NCBI GenBank assembly: GCA_024638465.1
Contig: JAHEKF010000010.1
Span: 1 to 64,000 of the forward strand
Reading direction: 5' to 3'
DNA: 64,000 nt
DNA from: Rhodospirillaceae bacterium
GTDB taxonomy: Bacteria; Pseudomonadota; Gammaproteobacteria; Steroidobacterales; Rariloculaceae
The notes beneath the pieces were generated by a model. The model made no database searches. It saw only the letters and a list, made by a program, of their open reading frames with translations, and was not told the origin of the DNA. Within the stretch, counting starts at the first letter, position 1. Each line of letters starts with the position of its first letter. The translations under genes and the position numbers were made by a program. Positions 61,265 through 64,000 of the stretch are shown here, in pieces.

Positions 61265-63475
61265 GTGCGTAGCTCCAACAATCTAACAGCAAGCCTGTGG
61301 CTGGCCATGCTCTGCGTTGCCGGTGGCCCGCTCGCGCTGGCGCAGGATGTGTTGCCACCGCAGGAGGCTTTCCCCTACTCGATCGAAGCGACCGGCGAAG
61401 AGATCGTTCTGGACTTCGAGATCCAGGACGGCTACTACCTTTACCGCGAGCGCTTCAATTTCGCGAGCCGAACCGACGCTGTCAGTCTGGGCGATGCGAT
61501 TCTGCCCGAGGGAAAAATCTACGAGGACGAGTTCTTCGGTGTCGTCGAAACCTACCGCGGTCCGCTTCAGGTACGCATTCCCTACCGGTCGTCCGAGGCA
61601 TCCGATTCGGTCGAATTTCAACTCGGTCTGCAAGGCTGCGCCGACATCGGGTTGTGCTATCCGCCGCAGCGGTGGATCAGCGATGTCGAACTCCCGGGCG
61701 CGGCGGGCGGCCCCGCTTCACTCGTCAGCACGCTGCTCACGGGGAGCAACGATGACGAGATTCTGCCGCCCGAAGAAGCCTTCGTCATGGCCAGCCGCGT
61801 CGATGGCGCCAACGAGATCGCGATCAGCTGGACAATCGAGCCCGGCTACTACTTATATAGAGACAAGTTCGCTTTCAGTACTGACAGCGAAATTCAGCTC
61901 GGCACTGCCCGGTTTCCAGACGGTATTGCGCATTACGACGAGCACTTCGGTGATGTAGAAATCTACTACGACTTCGTCGAAGCGACCCTGCCGTTCTCTC
62001 GCGCGAGTCCCGACGGGATCGACGTGGCCATCGATGTCGACTATCAGGGATGCAAGGTCGACAGTATCTGCTATCCCGTCATTTCGGAAACTGCGGAACT
62101 AGAGTTACCTCCGTCGAGCGCGTTTGCAGGTCAGATTGCCGATGAACCCGTATTGATGTCGGAACAGGATCGGCTGGCATCAGTCATCATCAATGATTCC
62201 TGGTTGACGGTGCTCGGTATTTTTTACGCCGCCGGCCTGTTGCTCGCTTTTACCCCCTGCGTACTGCCGATGGTGCCGATACTGTCGGGCATCATCGCGG
62301 GCCAGGGCGACGATGTGACGGCGGCAAAAGGTTTCGCCCTCTCGCTGACTTACGTTCTGGGAATGGCCTTCACTTATACGATCGGCGGAGCGCTGGCAGC
62401 CATGGCGGGCGAGCAGTTGCAGGCTGCGTTTCAGGCGCCGTGGATGCTGACGATTTTCGCGGGGTTGTTCGTCGCGCTCGCGCTCAGCATGTTCGGCATG
62501 TACGAACTGCAGATGCCAGCCGCAGTGCAAACTCGGCTTGCGAATGTTTCCAACAACCAGAAAGCGGGCACCTACATCGGAACCGCCATTATGGGCGTGC
62601 TGTCTGCGCTGATTGTGACGACCTGCGTTGCGCCGCCGCTCGTCGCAACACTCGCGGTTATTGGCCAGACCGGAGACGTTCCACGCGGTGCCGGTGCGCT
62701 GTTCGCGCTCAGTATGGGCATGGGCTCCCCGCTGCTGGTCGTCGGCGCATCGGGCGGCCGATTCCTGCCGAAGAGCGGTCCGTGGATGAATGCGGTTAAA
62801 GCCGGCTTCGGCGTGATGATGCTCGGGCTCGCGATCTGGATGATGGAAAGGGTGCTGCCAGGCAGCATCACGTTGCTGCTATGGGCGCTGCTCGTCTTTA
62901 TGACCGGCGTTTTTCTGGGTGCGTTCGACCCGCTGCCCGAGACAGCTCCGGCTGGCCGGCGTCTCGGCAAGGGGCTGGGCGTCATGGCCTGCATCTACGG
63001 CGCCGTCATGCTCATCGGTGTGACGCTCGGTGGGTTCGATCCTCTCCAGCCGATTCCTCGCGGCAGCTTCGCGACCGCCGCAACGGGTGAGGTGTCGACT
63101 GGAGGACATCTTGCGTTCGAGCCTGTAGAAACGGTCGACGAACTCGAGGTTGCGCTTGCTGGCGCCAGGGCAGCCGGCACGCCGGTGATGTTCGACTTTA
63201 ACGCCGACTGGTGCGTCGCCTGCAAGGAAATGGAGAAGTACACGTTTTCCGACGCGAACGTCATCGCAGCTCTCGACGAGTTCCTGTTACTGCAAGCCGA
63301 CGTGACGGAAAACAACGACGATGACAAGGCGCTTCTGCAGCACTTCGGAAGCTTCGGTCCACCGACGATCGCTTTTTTCGATTCTGCCGGCCGAGAGCAG
63401 CCTGCGTTCAAACTCGTCGGGTTCGTGCCTGCCGATGAATTTGCGAGTCACGCCGAACGGTTAGCGGCACTTTAG
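61265..63475 (+). CDS. dsbD: Thiol:disulfide interchange protein DsbD with duplicated N-terminal alpha domain
   Basis: Signal peptide; two CxxxxxC alpha domains; TM core with TPCVLPMVPILSG and TTCVAPPLVA; C-terminal thioredoxin CVAC. GTG start inferred. Confidence 0.93.
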   Translation: MRSSNNLTASLWLAMLCVAGGPLALAQDVLPPQEAFPYSIEATGEEIVLDFEIQDGYYLYRERFNFASRTDAVSLGDAILPEGKIYEDEFFGVVETYRGPLQVRIPYRSSEASDSVEFQLGLQGCADIGLCYPPQRWISDVELPGAAGGPASLVSTLLTGSNDDEILPPEEAFVMASRVDGANEIAISWTIEPGYYLYRDKFAFSTDSEIQLGTARFPDGIAHYDEHFGDVEIYYDFVEATLPFSRASPDGIDVAIDVDYQGCKVDSICYPVISETAELELPPSSAFAGQIADEPVLMSEQDRLASVIINDSWLTVLGIFYAAGLLLAFTPCVLPMVPILSGIIAGQGDDVTAAKGFALSLTYVLGMAFTYTIGGALAAMAGEQLQAAFQAPWMLTIFAGLFVALALSMFGMYELQMPAAVQTRLANVSNNQKAGTYIGTAIMGVLSALIVTTCVAPPLVATLAVIGQTGDVPRGAGALFALSMGMGSPLLVVGASGGRFLPKSGPWMNAVKAGFGVMMLGLAIWMMERVLPGSITLLLWALLVFMTGVFLGAFDPLPETAPAGRRLGKGLGVMACIYGAVMLIGVTLGGFDPLQPIPRGSFATAATGEVSTGGHLAFEPVETVDELEVALAGARAAGTPVMFDFNADWCVACKEMEKYTFSDANVIAALDEFLLLQADVTENNDDDKALLQHFGSFGPPTIAFFDSAGREQPAFKLVGFVPADEFASHAERLAAL

Positions 63476-63491
63476 AGCGAGAGACGCACTC

Positions 63492-64000
63492 GTGGCCCGG
63501 TCCGCGCTGTTAACGCTGTTTCTGAGTTCGATCGCGATACTCGTCTATCTCGGCTACCGCGCGCTCGACCTCGTACCCGTCTCGCCGATAGCTGAACCCG
63601 AACCGATCGCCGTTACCGACACAGAACCTGTCGACCGTTTGCCAGAGTTCTCCCTCACGAATATCGACGGCGAAATGCAGTCGATCGGCAGCTGGCCCGG
63701 CAAAGCGATGATCGTGAATTTCTGGGCGACCTGGTGTGCTCCCTGCCTGCGGGAGATTCCTCTGCTCGTCGACTACCAGCGGCGGTATCGGGAGGATCTC
63801 GCATTGCAAGTGGTCGGTATCGCCGTCGACCAGATCGTCCCGGTGAAAGCGTTCATGAACGACATGGCGATGAACTATCCCGTGCTCATCGGGCAGGCGG
63901 ACGCGATGGACGCCGCAGCCGCTTTTGATGTCGATTTCTTCGGCTTGCCGTTCAGTGTCTTCACGGCGCCTGACGGCCACGTACTCGGCATCCACACCGG
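63492..64000 (+). CDS. TlpA/ResA-family thiol-disulfide oxidoreductase (truncated by window end)
   Basis: Own translation from GTG 63492: N-terminal TM then FSLTNIDGEMQSIGSWPGKAMIVNFWATWCAPCLREIPLL; frame open to window end, so absent from the ORF track. Confidence 0.88.
   Translation, partial: MARSALLTLFLSSIAILVYLGYRALDLVPVSPIAEPEPIAVTDTEPVDRLPEFSLTNIDGEMQSIGSWPGKAMIVNFWATWCAPCLREIPLLVDYQRRYREDLALQVVGIAVDQIVPVKAFMNDMAMNYPVLIGQADAMDAAAAFDVDFFGLPFSVFTAPDGHVLGIHT

Overview
A 64 kb chromosomal window from a GC-rich gammaproteobacterium, made mostly of housekeeping genes and densely coding. It starts in the 5' end of a 16S rRNA gene (minus strand) with its boxA leader. Main blocks, in order: tyrS-M23 peptidase-anmK; ppk1/ppx; erpA-bactofilin-rppH-tyrA; pdxH and a PD40/amidohydrolase; a 0.6 kb non-coding region holding a candidate A-rich small RNA; a metalloprotease, a PduO-type adenosyltransferase, ampE/ampD and rsmE; a type IV pilus chemosensory (Pil-Chp) cluster pilGHIJ-chpA-cheW; gshB-apbE-tonB-yqgE-ruvX-pyrB-pyrK-like; three tandem PilT/PilU ATPases; yggS-yggT; msrB; a compact osmoprotectant-type ABC transporter; htpG; an orphan ParA; ppnN, an L,D-transpeptidase and htpX; an LPS block (two LpxL-like acyltransferases, kdkA, waaF, hldD, GT4); glnE; groESL with a perfect CIRCE operator; cutA, dsbD and a truncated tlpA. 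I saw no CRISPR array, transposon, prophage or tRNA gene. The most interesting unexplained item is the intergenic element at about 14.9-15.26 kb. It carries five 12-nt (ARN)4 tracts followed by a strong intrinsic terminator, which suggests a CrcZ-like Hfq-titrating sRNA. Other points of interest are a duplicated DsbD alpha domain, a lone pyrK-like gene beside pyrB, a third tandem retraction-type ATPase, a Chp cluster without local methylation enzymes, and an orphan ParA next to a small basic protein. Family assignments are from reading motifs and overall protein similarity by eye; no database search was run.
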